Shown: piece after piece, positions 35,323 through 45,450 of the stretch | Layout of the letters: every line of letters begins with the position of its first letter | Position numbering within the stretch: the first letter of the stretch is position 1 | Source: an uncultured Rhizobium sp. | GTDB taxonomy: Bacteria > Pseudomonadota > Alphaproteobacteria > Rhizobiales > Rhizobiaceae | Length of the DNA stretch: 64,000 bases | Direction: 5' to 3' | Assembly: GCA_945952045.1 (NCBI GenBank) | Contig: CAMFHE010000013.1 | Span: 1-64,000, forward strand | Notes under the pieces: generated by a model | The model's input: only the letters and a program-made list of their open reading frames with translations | The model's database searches: none | What the model was told of the DNA's origin: nothing | Program-made: the position numbers and the translations under genes

Positions 35323-36599
35323 TCGAACTGCCGCTGGTCATCGGCATCGATATCGGCACTTCCGGCGCGCGCGCCGTCGCCATGGGCCTCGATCATCTCA
35401 TCGTCGCCTCCGGCGCGGCGAAGCTTGCGGATGTCTCCAGCGATCACCGTGCGCCGGAGGCCTGGGCTGGCGCTGTCGACACGGCGCTCGGCTTCGTTCT
35501 CGCCACCATCGATCCCGCCCGCGTCCGGGCAATCGCCATCGATGGCACGTCCGGCACATTGCTGCCGGTCGATAAGGACGGCGAACCGCTGGCGCGACCG
35601 ATGATGTATAACGATCCGGTCGAGGACGAGGCGATCCTGTCTCCCATCGCTGCGTTTGCACCAGAGGAAAGCGCCGCCCATGGCGCGACGTCCGGTCTCG
35701 CCAAGGCATTGTGGTTCCAGGCCCGCGTTTCGCCGCATCGTATCCTGCATCAGGCGGATTGGCTGGCCGGCCGGCTCACAGGACGCTTCGAGATCTCCGA
35801 CGAAAACAACGCCTTGAAAACCGGCTACGATCCGATGGCGCGCCGCTGGCCGGACTGGATCGACAAGACAGGCATGGATAGGGCGCTGTTGCCCGAGGTT
35901 GTCCCGGCCGGATCGCCGCTCGACCTGATCTGCGCCGAAGCGGCCGCGCGCCTCAGGCTTTCGCCGAAAACCCTCGTGGTCGCCGGCACCACGGATGGCT
36001 GCGCCTCCTTCCTCGCCACCGGCGCCGATACGCCCGGCGACGGCGTCACGGCGCTCGGCACGACGATGACGGTCAAGCTTTTGTCCGATACGCCGCTATT
36101 CGCCCCGAAATACGGGCTCTACAGCCACCGGATCGGCGATAACTGGCTGGCCGGCGGCGCCTCGAACAGCGGCGGCATCGTGCTCGCCAGCCATTTCTCC
36201 GATGCGCGCATCGCGGAGCTTTCGAATTCCATTGACCCGGCGCGGGCAACGGGACTCGATTATTATCCGCTGCCCAAGCCCGGCGAGCGCTTTCCCATCA
36301 ACGACCCGCAGCTTCAGCCACGCATGACGCCGCGGCCGGACGACGATGCGCTCTTCCTGCAGGCAATCTTTGAAGGCATCGCCGGCATCGAAAAACTGGC
36401 TTACGAGCGACTGCAAAGCCTTGGCAGCCCGGCCTTGCGCAGCGTGCGCACCGTGGGCGGCGGTGCGAAGAATGCCGCCTGGTCGGCAATCCGCGCCCAC
36501 AGGCTGAATGTCCCCTTTTCCGCCGTCGCATCCGAAGAGGCTGCGGCCGGCACGGCGCGACTGGCGCTACAAGGCGCGCGCGCGGCAGAGGTGTTGTAA
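35319..36599 (+). CDS. FGGY-family carbohydrate kinase
   Basis: The 426-residue kinase has the phosphate 1 motif GIDIGTSGARA (9-19), adenosine and phosphate 2 blocks (TTDGCASFLATGA, GTTMTVKLL) and VGGGAKN near the C-terminus. It is shorter than xylulokinase and resembles D-ribulokinase-like proteins (AIDGTSGTLLPVD, MYNDP). The start ATG overlaps the previous stop. In the operon it would phosphorylate a ketose or a C4 sugar, giving the substrate for the aldolases or for the isomerases at 37615 and 38425. Confidence 0.85.
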   Translation: MIELPLVIGIDIGTSGARAVAMGLDHLIVASGAAKLADVSSDHRAPEAWAGAVDTALGFVLATIDPARVRAIAIDGTSGTLLPVDKDGEPLARPMMYNDPVEDEAILSPIAAFAPEESAAHGATSGLAKALWFQARVSPHRILHQADWLAGRLTGRFEISDENNALKTGYDPMARRWPDWIDKTGMDRALLPEVVPAGSPLDLICAEAAARLRLSPKTLVVAGTTDGCASFLATGADTPGDGVTALGTTMTVKLLSDTPLFAPKYGLYSHRIGDNWLAGGASNSGGIVLASHFSDARIAELSNSIDPARATGLDYYPLPKPGERFPINDPQLQPRMTPRPDDDALFLQAIFEGIAGIEKLAYERLQSLGSPALRSVRTVGGGAKNAAWSAIRAHRLNVPFSAVASEEAAAGTARLALQGARAAEVL

Positions 36600-37444
36600 T
36601 GAAACCCGAAACGATCAACGGCATGTCGGCGCTCTCAGAGCGTTACGATGCTTTCCTCGTCGACCAGTTCGGCGTTCTGCGCAGCGGGCGCGGCCCCTAT
36701 CCCGGAGCAGCCGAAGCTCTGACCGCCTTGAAGGCGGCGGGCAAGACGGTCATCATTCTCTCGAATTCAGGAAAGCGCGCTGCCGAAAACAGCCGCCGGC
36801 TTGCGCAGCTTGGCTTCGACCCGGCGAGTTGGGATGTCTTCCTGACCTCAGGCGAAGTTGCCTGGCGCATGCTGGCCAAGGAAGGGGCAACGTCCAAAAC
36901 CTGCCTGCTGATCAGCCGCGACGGCGATACCTCGGCCATTGATGGTCTTGGTCTGACGCAGACCGACAGAGGCGAGGATGCCGAAGTCATCCTGTTGACG
37001 GCCAGCGAGGGCGATCTCTATCCGCTTTCCCATTACGAAGCTCTGCTCGCGCCAGCGGCGCGGCGCGGCATCCCCTGCCTCTGCACCAATCCCGACAAGG
37101 TGATGCTGACGCAGGACGGCACCAGTTTCGGCGCCGGCCGCATCGCCGAGCTTTATGAAACGCTGGGCGGCACGGTGCGCTGGATCGGAAAACCCTTTCC
37201 GGACATGTATGCGGTCGCTCGCGAACTGGCCGGCGTGCCGGATGCGCGCATCTGCTGTGTCGGCGACAGCATCGAGCACGATATCGCCGGCGCGGCGGAG
37301 GCCGGCTTTGCCTCCGTTCTCGTCACGACCGGTATTCTTGCGCAGGCGACCGAGGCGGAGCGAACACAGCTTTTCGTCGAGCATGGTTGCACGCCAGATT
37401 ATATCCTGCCCCGGTTTGTCTGGTCGTTAACACCCAGAAAATAA
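36599..37444 (+). CDS. HAD-superfamily class IIA hydrolase (TIGR01459 type)
   Basis: The 281-residue protein has the HAD motif I VDQFGVLRSG (21-30), motif II ILSNSGKR (residue S57 of ILSNSG), and a C-terminal GKPFPDMYAVA then VGDSIEHDIAGA block. The second aspartate of the motif I DxD is replaced by F24, as is usual in this subfamily (DQW/FGV). Its action as a phosphatase is therefore uncertain. It overlaps the kinase gene by one base, so it could recycle or dephosphorylate a sugar phosphate. Confidence 0.82.
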   Translation: MKPETINGMSALSERYDAFLVDQFGVLRSGRGPYPGAAEALTALKAAGKTVIILSNSGKRAAENSRRLAQLGFDPASWDVFLTSGEVAWRMLAKEGATSKTCLLISRDGDTSAIDGLGLTQTDRGEDAEVILLTASEGDLYPLSHYEALLAPAARRGIPCLCTNPDKVMLTQDGTSFGAGRIAELYETLGGTVRWIGKPFPDMYAVARELAGVPDARICCVGDSIEHDIAGAAEAGFASVLVTTGILAQATEAERTQLFVEHGCTPDYILPRFVWSLTPRK

Positions 37445-37482
37445 CATCATTGCTTAACAAGTTATCGCACAATTATTGAATT

Positions 37483-37502
37483 CATAACATATCGATGTTA
37501 TG
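37483..37502. promoter_or_regulatory. Palindrome upstream of the isomerase genes, candidate operator
   Basis: Perfect 8-base inverted arms CATAACAT (37483-37490) and ATGTTATG (37495-37502) with a four-base spacer lie in an AT-rich 170-base gap before the triosephosphate isomerase-like gene. A SorC-, DeoR- or LacI-type repressor could bind here; none is encoded next to it. Confidence 0.5.
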
Positions 37503-37614
37503 TTTTTGCTGTCGATCAGGCGAGGAATGCGATCGGACAATCGGCAGAAACGACGCGACAGCACGACATGGCTTCACGGCCGGTCGCACCGGCGCGCAAC
37601 CGGGAGGACAAGGA

Positions 37615-38385
37615 ATGGCCGCACCGTCATATTGGGTCGGAACAAGCTGGAAGATGAACAAGACGCTCGCAGAGGCCACCGCCTTTGCCGATGCGATCGC
37701 AAGCGCCGACACCGCGCGCGATCCGCGCGTCCAGCGTTTCGTCATCCCGCCTTTCACCGCCGTGCGCGAAGTCAAGCAGCGTCTGTCTACGACCAGCGTG
37801 AAAGTCGGCGCGCAGAACATGCATTGGGACGATGCCGGCGCCTGGACGGGCGAAGTTTCGCCGCTGATGCTGAAGGATTGCAATCTCGATATCGTCGAAC
37901 TCGGTCATTCCGAGCGACGCGAATTCTTCAATGAGACCGATGAGCGCGTCGGACAGAAGACCGCCGCGGCTGTTCGTCACGGCTTGGTTCCGCTGATCTG
38001 CATCGGCGAAACGCTTGCCGAGCGTGAAGCGGGCGATGCCGACACCGTGCTCAAGCGCCAGGTGGAAGGCGCACTGGCGCTTTTGCAGGGCGAGGACAAG
38101 ACCAAGCCCGTGCTGCTTGCCTACGAGCCGGTCTGGGCAATCGGCGTCAACGGCATTCCGGCAACCTCCGACTATGCCGACGCGCGTCACCGCCAGATCG
38201 CCGAGGTTGCCAAGGCTGCGCTCGGCGTAGCCGTGCCGGTGCTTTACGGCGGAAGCGTCAATCCCGGCAATTGCGAGGAACTGATCTCGCAGAAGCATAT
38301 CGATGGCCTGTTCATCGGCCGTTCCGCCTGGAACCCCGAAGGCTATCTCGACATTCTCGCACGCGTTTCCAAGGCGCTCGGTTAA
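37615..38385 (+). CDS. eryH-like: Triosephosphate isomerase family protein, EryH (L-erythrulose 1-phosphate isomerase)-like
   Basis: The 256-residue TIM-barrel isomerase has K13 (SWKMN), H98 (GHSERR) and E171 (AYEPVWAIG) in the catalytic places of TPI. The N-terminal WVGTSWKMNKTLAEA and QNMHWDDAGAWTGEVSPLMLKDCNLDIVELGHS are typical of the second rhizobial/Brucella TPI (EryH, TpiB), not of the glycolytic enzyme. EryH isomerises L-erythrulose-1-phosphate to D-erythrulose-4-phosphate in erythritol use. The RpiB-like partner follows 39 bases after its stop, exactly as eryH-eryI. The start follows GGAGGACAAGGA. Confidence 0.88.
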   Translation: MAAPSYWVGTSWKMNKTLAEATAFADAIASADTARDPRVQRFVIPPFTAVREVKQRLSTTSVKVGAQNMHWDDAGAWTGEVSPLMLKDCNLDIVELGHSERREFFNETDERVGQKTAAAVRHGLVPLICIGETLAEREAGDADTVLKRQVEGALALLQGEDKTKPVLLAYEPVWAIGVNGIPATSDYADARHRQIAEVAKAALGVAVPVLYGGSVNPGNCEELISQKHIDGLFIGRSAWNPEGYLDILARVSKALG

Positions 38386-38424
38386 CATGCCGGCAGCCAT
38401 CACCCGGATAGAAAGGGCAAACCC

Positions 38425-38868
38425 ATGAAAATCGTTCTCGGAGCAGACAGCGCCGGCAAGCCGCTTCTCGATATCATCGAAGCGCATCTGAAGACCAAGT
38501 CCGACCTCGAGGTCGTCAATCTCAGCCAGTCCGGCTTCTATGCCGACCTGTCGCAGAAGGTTGCCCAGACCATCGTCGAGGGCGAAAACGAACGCGGCAT
38601 TCTGATCTGCGGCACCGGCATCGGCGTCTGCATCTCGGCCAACAAGGTTCCCGGCATCCGCGCCGCGCTGACCCACGACACCTATTCGGCGGAACGCGCC
38701 GCCAAGTCGAACAACGCCCAGATCATCACCATGGGCGCCCGCGTCATCGGCCCTGAACTGGCAAAGGCCATCGTCGATACCTGGCTGGCCTCGGAATTCG
38801 ACCCGAACGGCTCTTCGGCCGACAACGTCAAGGCCATCGACCGCCTTGACGCCGGCCGGGCCGGCTGA
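38425..38868 (+). CDS. eryI-like: RpiB family isomerase, EryI (D-erythrose 4-phosphate isomerase)-like
   Basis: The 147-residue isomerase has D8 in GADSAG, the active-site cysteine C62 in [11 protein letters not shown] and [17 protein letters not shown] near the end. Next to an EryH-like gene it should convert D-erythrulose-4-phosphate to D-erythrose-4-phosphate, feeding the pentose phosphate pathway. A ribose-5-phosphate isomerase B role is the alternative. A terminator follows, so the transcript ends here. The erythritol kinase and dehydrogenases of the classical ery locus are not in the window. Confidence 0.9.
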   Translation: MKIVLGADSAGKPLLDIIEAHLKTKSDLEVVNLSQSGFYADLSQKVAQTIVEGENERGILICGTGIGVCISANKVPGIRAALTHDTYSAERAAKSNNAQIITMGARVIGPELAKAIVDTWLASEFDPNGSSADNVKAIDRLDAGRAG

Positions 38869-38901
38869 TTTTTAGCGCGAAAGACATTCGAAATCCTGTT
38901 G

Positions 38902-38932
38902 ACGCCCGGCCACCGCCGGGCGTTTTCTTTTC
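38902..38932 (+). terminator. Rho-independent terminator after the isomerase pair
   Basis: A perfect nine-pair stem (38902-38910 with 38915-38923) and a four-base loop are followed by a T-rich run. Confidence 0.88.
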
Positions 38933-38988
38933 AGGCTTCGAAAGCTTCAAGGATATCCGGCTCGGCCCGGATTGGACGAGAAAAATCC

Positions 38989-39381
38989 GTGCGCTTTATC
39001 AACCCCATCCCCTTCGTCCGCGACATCGATCTGTCCAGGGAGTTCTACCGGAAGGTTCTCAGACTGAGGATCGTGGAGGATTTCGGCACCTTCGTCCTTT
39101 TCGAAACAGGCTTTGCCATCCATGACGGCGCCACGCTCGAACGCACAGTGTGGAACGATCTATCGACGGATCCATCGCCCTATGGGCGCAGGAACCTGCT
39201 TCTGTATTTCGAACATGACGATATCGACGAAGCTTTCGATCACATCGCGCCACATGTCGAACTGATCCATCCTGTCAAGCGACAGGCATGGGGCCAGCGG
39301 GTGTTTCGCTTTTACGACCCGGACGGGCATGCGATAGAAGTCGGTGAGCCGCAGGATCTCGCGGCTCACCAGAAGACCTGA
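38989..39381 (+). CDS. VOC-fold (glyoxalase/bleomycin resistance-like) protein
   Basis: The 130-residue protein is one VOC module: VRFINPIPFVRDIDLSREFYRKVL at the start, then YFEHDDIDEAFDHI and RVFRFYDPDGHAIEVGEP. These proteins bind metal and act as glyoxalase, dioxygenase or drug-binding proteins; the role is unknown here. I chose the GTG at 38989 because the fold starts there; a longer frame from 38899 crosses the terminator. It is convergent with gpmA. Confidence 0.72.
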   Translation: MRFINPIPFVRDIDLSREFYRKVLRLRIVEDFGTFVLFETGFAIHDGATLERTVWNDLSTDPSPYGRRNLLLYFEHDDIDEAFDHIAPHVELIHPVKRQAWGQRVFRFYDPDGHAIEVGEPQDLAAHQKT

Positions 39382-39397
39382 AGGTCTCGATGCCTAA

Positions 39398-40033
39398 TCA
39401 ATGCGCTCCCGACATATCCCCCAGAACCTCCTTGGAGGCGACGGTGGAGTCGGCATTGAGGCGATAGACCATCGGCACGCCGGTGGCGAGGTTGAGTTCG
39501 AGGATCTGTTCCTTGGTCAGGCGGTCGAGGACCATGACCAGCGAGCGCAGCGAATTGCCGTGGGCGGCGACCAGAACCTTCTTGCCCTGCAGCACGAGCG
39601 GTAGGATCTCGGTCAGGTAATAGGGCCAGACGCGCGCGCCGGTGTCACGCAGGCTTTCGCCGCCGGGCGGCGGAATGTCGTAGGAACGGCGCCAGATATG
39701 CACCTGCTCCTCGCCCCACTTCTTGCGGGCATCGTCCTTGTTGAGGCCGGAAAGATCGCCGTAGTCGCGCTCGTTCAGCGCCTGATCACGGATCGTCTTC
39801 AGGTCCGGCTGGCCGACCTTGCCGAGGATGATGTTGCAGGTATCCTGCGCGCGCTTCAAATCCGAGGTGAAGGCGATGTCGAATTTGATGCCGTAATCGG
39901 CGAGCGCCTGACCGCCGGCATTGGCTTCCTGGACGCCGAGTTCGGTCAGTTCCGGGTCTTTCCAGCCCGTGAACAGGTTCTTCAGGTTCCAGTCGCTCTG
40001 GCCGTGGCGGACGAGGACGAGGGTGCCGGTCAT
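39398..40033 (-). CDS. gpmA: 2,3-bisphosphoglycerate-dependent phosphoglycerate mutase
   Basis: The 211-residue enzyme interconverts 3- and 2-phosphoglycerate in glycolysis. It has the phosphohistidine motif VRHGQSDWN (8-16), the [12 protein letters not shown] block and [11 protein letters not shown] with the second histidine. It lies 14 bases after dapB on the same strand, a pairing I associate with rhizobial chromosomes. The size is the short alphaproteobacterial form. Confidence 0.95.
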   Translation of the reverse strand: MTGTLVLVRHGQSDWNLKNLFTGWKDPELTELGVQEANAGGQALADYGIKFDIAFTSDLKRAQDTCNIILGKVGQPDLKTIRDQALNERDYGDLSGLNKDDARKKWGEEQVHIWRRSYDIPPPGGESLRDTGARVWPYYLTEILPLVLQGKKVLVAAHGNSLRSLVMVLDRLTKEQILELNLATGVPMVYRLNADSTVASKEVLGDMSGAH

Positions 40034-40047
40034 GTAGTGCCTCCTGA

Positions 40048-40869
40048 TTATGAAGAAAGCCCGAGAACGTCGAGCATGGAATAGAAACCGGGCTTCTTGT
40101 CGCGCGCCCAGAGCGCTGCGCTGATCGCGCCGCGCGCGAAGATCGAGCGGTCGCCGGCGCTGTGCGACAGGGTGACGATCTCGCCTTCGCCGGCGATCAG
40201 GACGCTGTGTTCGCCGATGACCGAACCGCCGCGCAGCGTTGCAAAGCCGATGGTGCCCTTCGGCCGCGCGCCGGTATGTCCGTCGCGGCTGCGCACGGAA
40301 TGGCCAGCCAGATCGATGCCGCGCCCGCGCGCGGCCGCCTCGCCGAGCAGCAACGCCGTGCCCGAGGGCGCGTCGACCTTGTGCTTGTGATGCATTTCGA
40401 GGACTTCGATGTCCCAATCGCTGCCCGGAAGCGCGCGGGCTGCCTGTTCGGTCAGCACGCCGAGCAGGTTGACGCCAAGGCTCATATTGCCGGACTTTAC
40501 CACCCGCGCATGACGGCCGGCGGCCTTGATCTTCTCGTCCTCCTCGGCCGAGCAGCCGGTGGTGCCGACCACATGCACGATGCGGGCCTGGGCGGCGAGC
40601 CCGGCGAAATTCACCGTCGCCGCCGGCGAGGTGAAATCGAGCACGCCCTCGCCATGCAGGAAGGCCGCCAGCGGATCGTCGCCGATGATGACGCCGTTGG
40701 GGCCCAGCCCCGCCAGCTCGCCGGCATCCTTGCCGACGAAAGGCGAACCGGAGCGCTCTACGGCGGCATGCAGCACGACGCCCTCCATGGCGGCGATGGT
40801 GCGGATCAGGGTCTGGCCCATGCGGCCGGCAGCACCGACGACGACAAGCTTCATTGGCGTTTCGCTCAT
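40048..40869 (-). CDS. dapB: 4-hydroxy-tetrahydrodipicolinate reductase
   Basis: The 273-residue enzyme of lysine and diaminopimelate synthesis has the dinucleotide motif [16 protein letters not shown] near the start and the catalytic block [16 protein letters not shown]. The ATG at 40869 follows AGGTGGA by six bases; an ATG at 40875 has no spacing. It is followed by gpmA after 14 bases and probably co-transcribed with the exporter gene upstream (stop at 40872). Confidence 0.95.
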   Translation of the reverse strand: MSETPMKLVVVGAAGRMGQTLIRTIAAMEGVVLHAAVERSGSPFVGKDAGELAGLGPNGVIIGDDPLAAFLHGEGVLDFTSPAATVNFAGLAAQARIVHVVGTTGCSAEEDEKIKAAGRHARVVKSGNMSLGVNLLGVLTEQAARALPGSDWDIEVLEMHHKHKVDAPSGTALLLGEAAARGRGIDLAGHSVRSRDGHTGARPKGTIGFATLRGGSVIGEHSVLIAGEGEIVTLSHSAGDRSIFARGAISAALWARDKKPGFYSMLDVLGLSS

Positions 40870-40871
40870 GG

Positions 40872-42680
40872 TCATTCCACCTGTCGCTGTTCTTCGAAAT
40901 CGGCGTCCGCGGGCGGCGCCTGGAGATTGTTCAGGCGAGCGTAAAGGCCGCCCCCCCGCTTCGCAAGGCTTTCATGCGTGCCCTCTTCGGCAACGCGGCC
41001 ATCCTGCATGACGATGATCTTGTCGGCCTTCACGACCGTCGACAGGCGGTGGGCGATGACGACGACGGTGCGTCCCCCCATCGCCTCGTCTAACGCCCGC
41101 TGCACCGCCGCCTCGGATTCATTGTCGAGCGCCGAGGTCGCCTCGTCGAGCAGCAGGATCGGCGCGTGGCGCACCAACGCGCGGGCAATCGAAAGCCGTT
41201 GGCGCTGGCCGCCGGAAAGCGTCACGCCGTTTTCGCCGACCGGCGTGTCGTAACCTTGCGGCTGGGCGAGGATAAAGTCGTGGGCATAGGCGAGGCGCGC
41301 CGCTTCCTCAATCTCCACATCTGTCGCCTCCGGGCGGCCATAGCGGATGTTGTCGCGGATCGTGCCTTCGAACAGATAGGGCTGCTGCGAGACATAGGCG
41401 ATGTGTTTGCGCAGCGACGCTTTGGTCACATGGGCGATATCCTGCCCGTCGATAAAGATCTGCCCGGCCTGCGGATCGTAGAAACGCGGAATGAGGGCGA
41501 TCACCGTCGACTTGCCGGCGCCCGAAGGGCCGACCAGCGCCGTCGTCTCGCCACCCTCAGCGGTAAACGACAGGTCGCGCAGGACCGGCTCGCCATTGGA
41601 ATAGCAGAAATCGAGGTTGCGGAATTCAAGCTTCGCGTCGGTGATGACGAGTTCCTTGGCGTCGGCGCGTTCCGCCTGGCGGGTCTGCATGTCGAGCAGC
41701 GCATAGATCATGCGCGCATTGACGACGGCGCGTTCGAGCTGCACTTGCAGCCTGGCAAGGCGGCGGGCCGGATCGTAGGCCATCAGCAGCGCCGCGACGA
41801 AGGCGAAGAACGCGCCCGGAAGCACGTTGCCATAGATGGAGCGGAAGGCCGCATAGGCCAGCACGCTGGAAATCGCCAGTCCCGCGAAGGTTTCGGTCAA
41901 CGGCGCGGTGCGTTCCGTCAGCCGGGCGATGCGGTTGGCGCGGTTTTCGGCGGCATCGATGATGCCGTTGACCTTGCCGGCAAGCTGGCGCTCCATGGTG
42001 AACGCCTTGACGATGGTGATGCCCTGCAGCGTTTCCTGCATTGCGCCCTGCACGTGGCTGTTCAGCTCGACCGCTTCCTTGGTCGCCGTGCGCAGCCGGC
42101 GCGAAACGTAGCGCAGCGCATACAGCAGCGGCGGCGCGATGACGAAGACGATCAGCGTCAGGATCGCGTCCTTGGAGATCATCACGCCGATGAGCGCAAC
42201 GAGCGTCAGCAGGTCGCGCGCCGTCGAGGTCACCGTCAGGTTCAGCACATCGCGGATGCCGTTGACGTTCTGGCTGATCTGTGCGGCCAGATGCGCCGAG
42301 CGCGACTCGGCATAGAAGCCGACCGACAGCTTCATCAGATGCTCGTAAAGGCGGCTCTGGTAGCGGGCGACGATGTTGTTGCCGATCTTCGACAGCGTCA
42401 CCGCCTCGCCATAGGTCGCAAAGCCGCGCAGCAGGAAGGCGAAGAAGATCGAAACGCAGATCATCACCACCAGATCGGCGCGCCGGTTGGCGAAGGCTTC
42501 GTTGACCACCGATTCCATGATCCAGGCGGTGAAGGCCGTGGTCGCCGCCACCGTCATCAGGCAGGCGACGGCGAAGGCGTAGCCCCACAGGTGGTCACGA
42601 CCGTTTTCGGCGATGATCCGCTTCAAGACGCTCGTAACGGTATCGGAGTCGATCGCTTGTGGTCTTGTCTTGTCTTCCAA
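40872..42680 (-). CDS. ABC-type exporter, MsbA/lipid A-type half transporter
   Basis: The 602-residue half transporter has an N-terminal six-helix membrane domain (about 35-330) and a C-terminal ATPase with Walker [10 protein letters not shown], signature [15 protein letters not shown] and Walker [12 protein letters not shown]. It is an MsbA-like exporter, probably of lipids or a hydrophobic compound; multidrug export is an alternative. It is followed by dapB with two bases between the stop and the ATG. Confidence 0.9.
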   Translation of the reverse strand: MEDKTRPQAIDSDTVTSVLKRIIAENGRDHLWGYAFAVACLMTVAATTAFTAWIMESVVNEAFANRRADLVVMICVSIFFAFLLRGFATYGEAVTLSKIGNNIVARYQSRLYEHLMKLSVGFYAESRSAHLAAQISQNVNGIRDVLNLTVTSTARDLLTLVALIGVMISKDAILTLIVFVIAPPLLYALRYVSRRLRTATKEAVELNSHVQGAMQETLQGITIVKAFTMERQLAGKVNGIIDAAENRANRIARLTERTAPLTETFAGLAISSVLAYAAFRSIYGNVLPGAFFAFVAALLMAYDPARRLARLQVQLERAVVNARMIYALLDMQTRQAERADAKELVITDAKLEFRNLDFCYSNGEPVLRDLSFTAEGGETTALVGPSGAGKSTVIALIPRFYDPQAGQIFIDGQDIAHVTKASLRKHIAYVSQQPYLFEGTIRDNIRYGRPEATDVEIEEAARLAYAHDFILAQPQGYDTPVGENGVTLSGGQRQRLSIARALVRHAPILLLDEATSALDNESEAAVQRALDEAMGGRTVVVIAHRLSTVVKADKIIVMQDGRVAEEGTHESLAKRGGGLYARLNNLQAPPADADFEEQRQVE

Positions 42681-42801
42681 AAAGCCGGGCTTTCCTGTCG
42701 TATGCGGATCCGGGCAGCGCCCGCAGTTCTTTCAAAACTGCGCGGCTCTATAGCGGTTTGGAGCGGATTTGGCCATAGGTTTGACGCGAAAGGCGTGAGC
42801 G

Positions 42802-43845
42802 TCAGCCGCGCCAGTGGCGTCCTTCAGTTTCCAGCCCGAAGCGCGCCGGGGTCTGCGCATAGGCGGCAAGCCCCGCCAGCGCCGCCAGCGGATGCGTGAC
42901 CACATAGGTCGGGATCGAGCGCATCAGCGCCGTATGCGGCGCCTTGTCTTCGAACGCCGCCCGAAATTCCGGTTTCTTCAGCGCCGGAACGATTTTCTGA
43001 GAGATACCGCCGGCGAGATAGACACCGCCCTTGGCCATGAACACCAGCGCCAGATCGCCCGCCACACGGCCAAGATAGGTGGTGAAAAGGGTCAGCGTTT
43101 CCGCCGCAATCGCATTCGTTCCGGCAAGCGCTGCGCTGGTCACCTCCGCCGGCTGGGTGAAAAGCTCAGGCTGACCTTCCGCGCCGCAAACGGCGCGATA
43201 GATGTTCATCACGCCGCGTCCGGAAAGCAGTTCCTCGGCGGAAATCCGGCCGATCTCGGCGCCGGGGTCGTTGACCGGCGTCAGGAAGGGCCAGATGGCA
43301 TAGTCGCGGGGCGTGCGCGGGCCGACATCGATGTGACCGCCCTCGCCGGGCACCGGAAACCACTTGTGCTGCGCATGCACGAGCCCGGCAACACCGAGGC
43401 CTGTGCCTGGCCCCAGCACGACGCGCGAGGCGAGCGCCTCGCCGGTGGACGGGCCGATCGACTCGCGATGCTCGTCGGCCAGGGAGCCGACCGCCAGCCC
43501 TTGCGCCTCGAAATCGTTGATGACCAGCACGTCCGACATGTTGAGATCGGCGATCATCTGCCGTGGCCGCACCACCCAGGGGCAATTGGTCAGCGGAATG
43601 TCGTCGCCATTGATCGGACCGGCGATGGCCAGAATGGTCGAGCGCGGCTGAATGGAGGTCTTGTCGAGAACGGCTTTCTGAATGGCCTCCTCGATGGTCG
43701 GAAAGTCCGCCGTCTGGACAATGGGAAACGGGCGGGGATCGCCATAGGTGTCGTTGAGAATGGCAAACCGGGCATTGGTGCCGCCGATATCGCCGATCAG
43801 GATCGGGAACGGCAGGTGCAGATCGGTGTGATCGAGCGAATACAT
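42802..43845 (-). CDS. glk: Glucokinase
   Basis: The 347-residue enzyme phosphorylates glucose with ATP. Motifs are [13 protein letters not shown] (phosphate 1), [18 protein letters not shown] (phosphate 2) and [11 protein letters not shown]. The ATG at 43845 follows GGGGGAA; earlier in-frame starts at 43863 and 43932 run into mgsA and look less likely. It is immediately downstream of mgsA on the same strand, linking glycolytic entry and the methylglyoxal bypass. Confidence 0.92.
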   Translation of the reverse strand: MYSLDHTDLHLPFPILIGDIGGTNARFAILNDTYGDPRPFPIVQTADFPTIEEAIQKAVLDKTSIQPRSTILAIAGPINGDDIPLTNCPWVVRPRQMIADLNMSDVLVINDFEAQGLAVGSLADEHRESIGPSTGEALASRVVLGPGTGLGVAGLVHAQHKWFPVPGEGGHIDVGPRTPRDYAIWPFLTPVNDPGAEIGRISAEELLSGRGVMNIYRAVCGAEGQPELFTQPAEVTSAALAGTNAIAAETLTLFTTYLGRVAGDLALVFMAKGGVYLAGGISQKIVPALKKPEFRAAFEDKAPHTALMRSIPTYVVTHPLAALAGLAAYAQTPARFGLETEGRHWRG

Positions 43846-43846
43846 G

Positions 43847-44290
43847 TCAGGTTCCCCCGTCGGCATGATTTGCGTTTGCCGGATCGGGAGAATCATTTGC
43901 AGCTTTTCCCGCGGCAGCGCTGAAATCGACAAGCCGCTCGGCCGTCGCCCGATTGAGCGCCATCGGTATGTCGTAGACAGTCGCCAAACGCATCAGCGCC
44001 TTGACGTCGACATCATGCGGCATGGATGTCAGGGGATCGATGAAGAAAATCAGCATATCGATCTCACCCGTGGCAATCAGCGCGCCGATCTGCTGGTCGC
44101 CGCCGAGAGGACCGCTTTTCAGCCTGATCACCTCGAGTTCGGGGCAGGCCTCAAGAACGCGGCCGCCGGTCGTTCCGGTGGCGAAGATCTGATACTGCGA
44201 CAGGGTCTGACGATGCAGGCGGGCAAAGTCCACCATGTCGTCCTTCTTCTGGTCATGCGCGATCAATGCAATGCATTTTTCCGCAGCCAT
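43847..44290 (-). CDS. mgsA: Methylglyoxal synthase
   Basis: The 147-residue enzyme converts dihydroxyacetone phosphate to methylglyoxal, relieving sugar-phosphate stress. Motifs are [25 protein letters not shown] (phosphate binding), [13 protein letters not shown] and [18 protein letters not shown]. It ends two bases before glk starts, so the two are co-transcribed. GGGAGGGCG precedes the start. Confidence 0.95.
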   Translation of the reverse strand: MAAEKCIALIAHDQKKDDMVDFARLHRQTLSQYQIFATGTTGGRVLEACPELEVIRLKSGPLGGDQQIGALIATGEIDMLIFFIDPLTSMPHDVDVKALMRLATVYDIPMALNRATAERLVDFSAAAGKAANDSPDPANANHADGGT

Positions 44291-44382
44291 GCGCCCTCCC
44301 CGGCTCGTCTTTCAATCGATTTGGTTTTCTATAACACGTTGACTGTCTTTGGAAAGACAGCCCACGCGTTTTCGGCCGAGAC

Positions 44383-45450
44383 TCAGGGGGCGGCCGGCTT
44401 GACCAGCGGGATCGGCACGTCGCCGGCATCGCCCGCATCGGGTTCGACATCGGCCGGCAACGCCTCGGTCGTCGAATCGACGTCCGAAGCCGCAGGCTCG
44501 GGCGCGACCGCCTTGCCCATCGTCGCCGAAGCCGCTGAGGGAACCGAGGGCGCTTCGAGGATCAGCGCGCATGCCTTGGGAAGGTCCGACAGCTTCGTGT
44601 AGCGCGGCTTGACCGGCTTGGTATCGGGCTTCTTGTCCGGCTTGGCCCAGGGCTCCTTGGTGAACCACCAGGCAAGCGACTTGTCGCAACCGTCGCCCGC
44701 CGGCACCGGCGCCTGCGCCTTGCAATCCTTGGCGCCGGCCGGGCAATGCATGCGGATATGGAAGTGGTAGTCGTGGCCGTAATAGGGGCGCACCTTGCCG
44801 AGCGCGGTGCGGTCTCCTGTCCAGGTGTCGCACAGCTTCTTCTTGATCGCTGGGTTGACGAAGATGCGTTCGACTTCCGGATAGCTCGCCGCCCGCATGA
44901 TCAGCCGCGCATGGGCCGGCGTCCAGATGCTGGGATCGACGGTCAGGAAAGCATTCGGTTTCAGCATCGAGCGGGCGGAAATGTTTTCGCGCTCGTTCGA
45001 GGACAGGCGACGCGGCGGCATCGGGTTCAGCCAGATATCGGCATCGAGGCCGATCTGATGCGAGGCATGGCCGGTCTTCATCGGCCCGCCGCGCGGCTGG
45101 GCGATATCGCCGAGCAGCAACCCTGGCCAGCCGTCATATTTGGCGGCGTCGCGCGACAGGCGCTCGATGAGCGAAATCATCTGCGGCTGGCCCCAGCGGC
45201 GATTGCGCGACAAGCGCATTGCCTGCCAGGTCGGACCATCGGTGGGAATGGCAACCGCGCCGCCCTGGCAGCCCTTGGCGTAAAAACCATACGGCGTCGG
45301 CTTGCCGCGCGTCGGCAACGTCACCGCGCCGAACAACTCCTTGGCCGGCGTTGCATCCTGAGCTTGAGCGAAATCGGCAGGGGCCGAGGCGAGAAGCAGG
45401 GCCGCAAGGCCCGCGCATGTGAAACTGCGAAAGAAATCTGCGAAAGCCAA
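44383..45450 (-). CDS. mepA: Penicillin-insensitive murein endopeptidase
   Basis: The periplasmic enzyme cleaves D-Ala-meso-DAP cross-links in peptidoglycan. The LAS-type zinc motifs HASHQIGLDADIW and DYHFHIRMHC are present, as is GTPYGFYAKGC-like and DGPTWQAMRLSRNR. The start is unclear: no ATG suits, and I chose a TTG at 45450 directly before a signal peptide (LAFADFFRSFTCAGLAALLLA, cleavage near AQA-Q); GGGAC lies seven bases upstream. A longer frame to 45756 overlaps the divergent yejA gene and is rejected. The C-terminal tail past the last zinc motif is proline- and alanine-rich. Confidence 0.85.
   Translation of the reverse strand: MAFADFFRSFTCAGLAALLLASAPADFAQAQDATPAKELFGAVTLPTRGKPTPYGFYAKGCQGGAVAIPTDGPTWQAMRLSRNRRWGQPQMISLIERLSRDAAKYDGWPGLLLGDIAQPRGGPMKTGHASHQIGLDADIWLNPMPPRRLSSNERENISARSMLKPNAFLTVDPSIWTPAHARLIMRAASYPEVERIFVNPAIKKKLCDTWTGDRTALGKVRPYYGHDYHFHIRMHCPAGAKDCKAQAPVPAGDGCDKSLAWWFTKEPWAKPDKKPDTKPVKPRYTKLSDLPKACALILEAPSVPSAASATMGKAVAPEPAASDVDSTTEALPADVEPDAGDAGDVPIPLVKPAAP

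Noticed and set aside
37615-38385. Glycolytic triosephosphate isomerase tpiA
   Set aside because: The N-terminus and the directly following RpiB-type gene match the EryH-EryI pair; the glycolytic copy is expected elsewhere.
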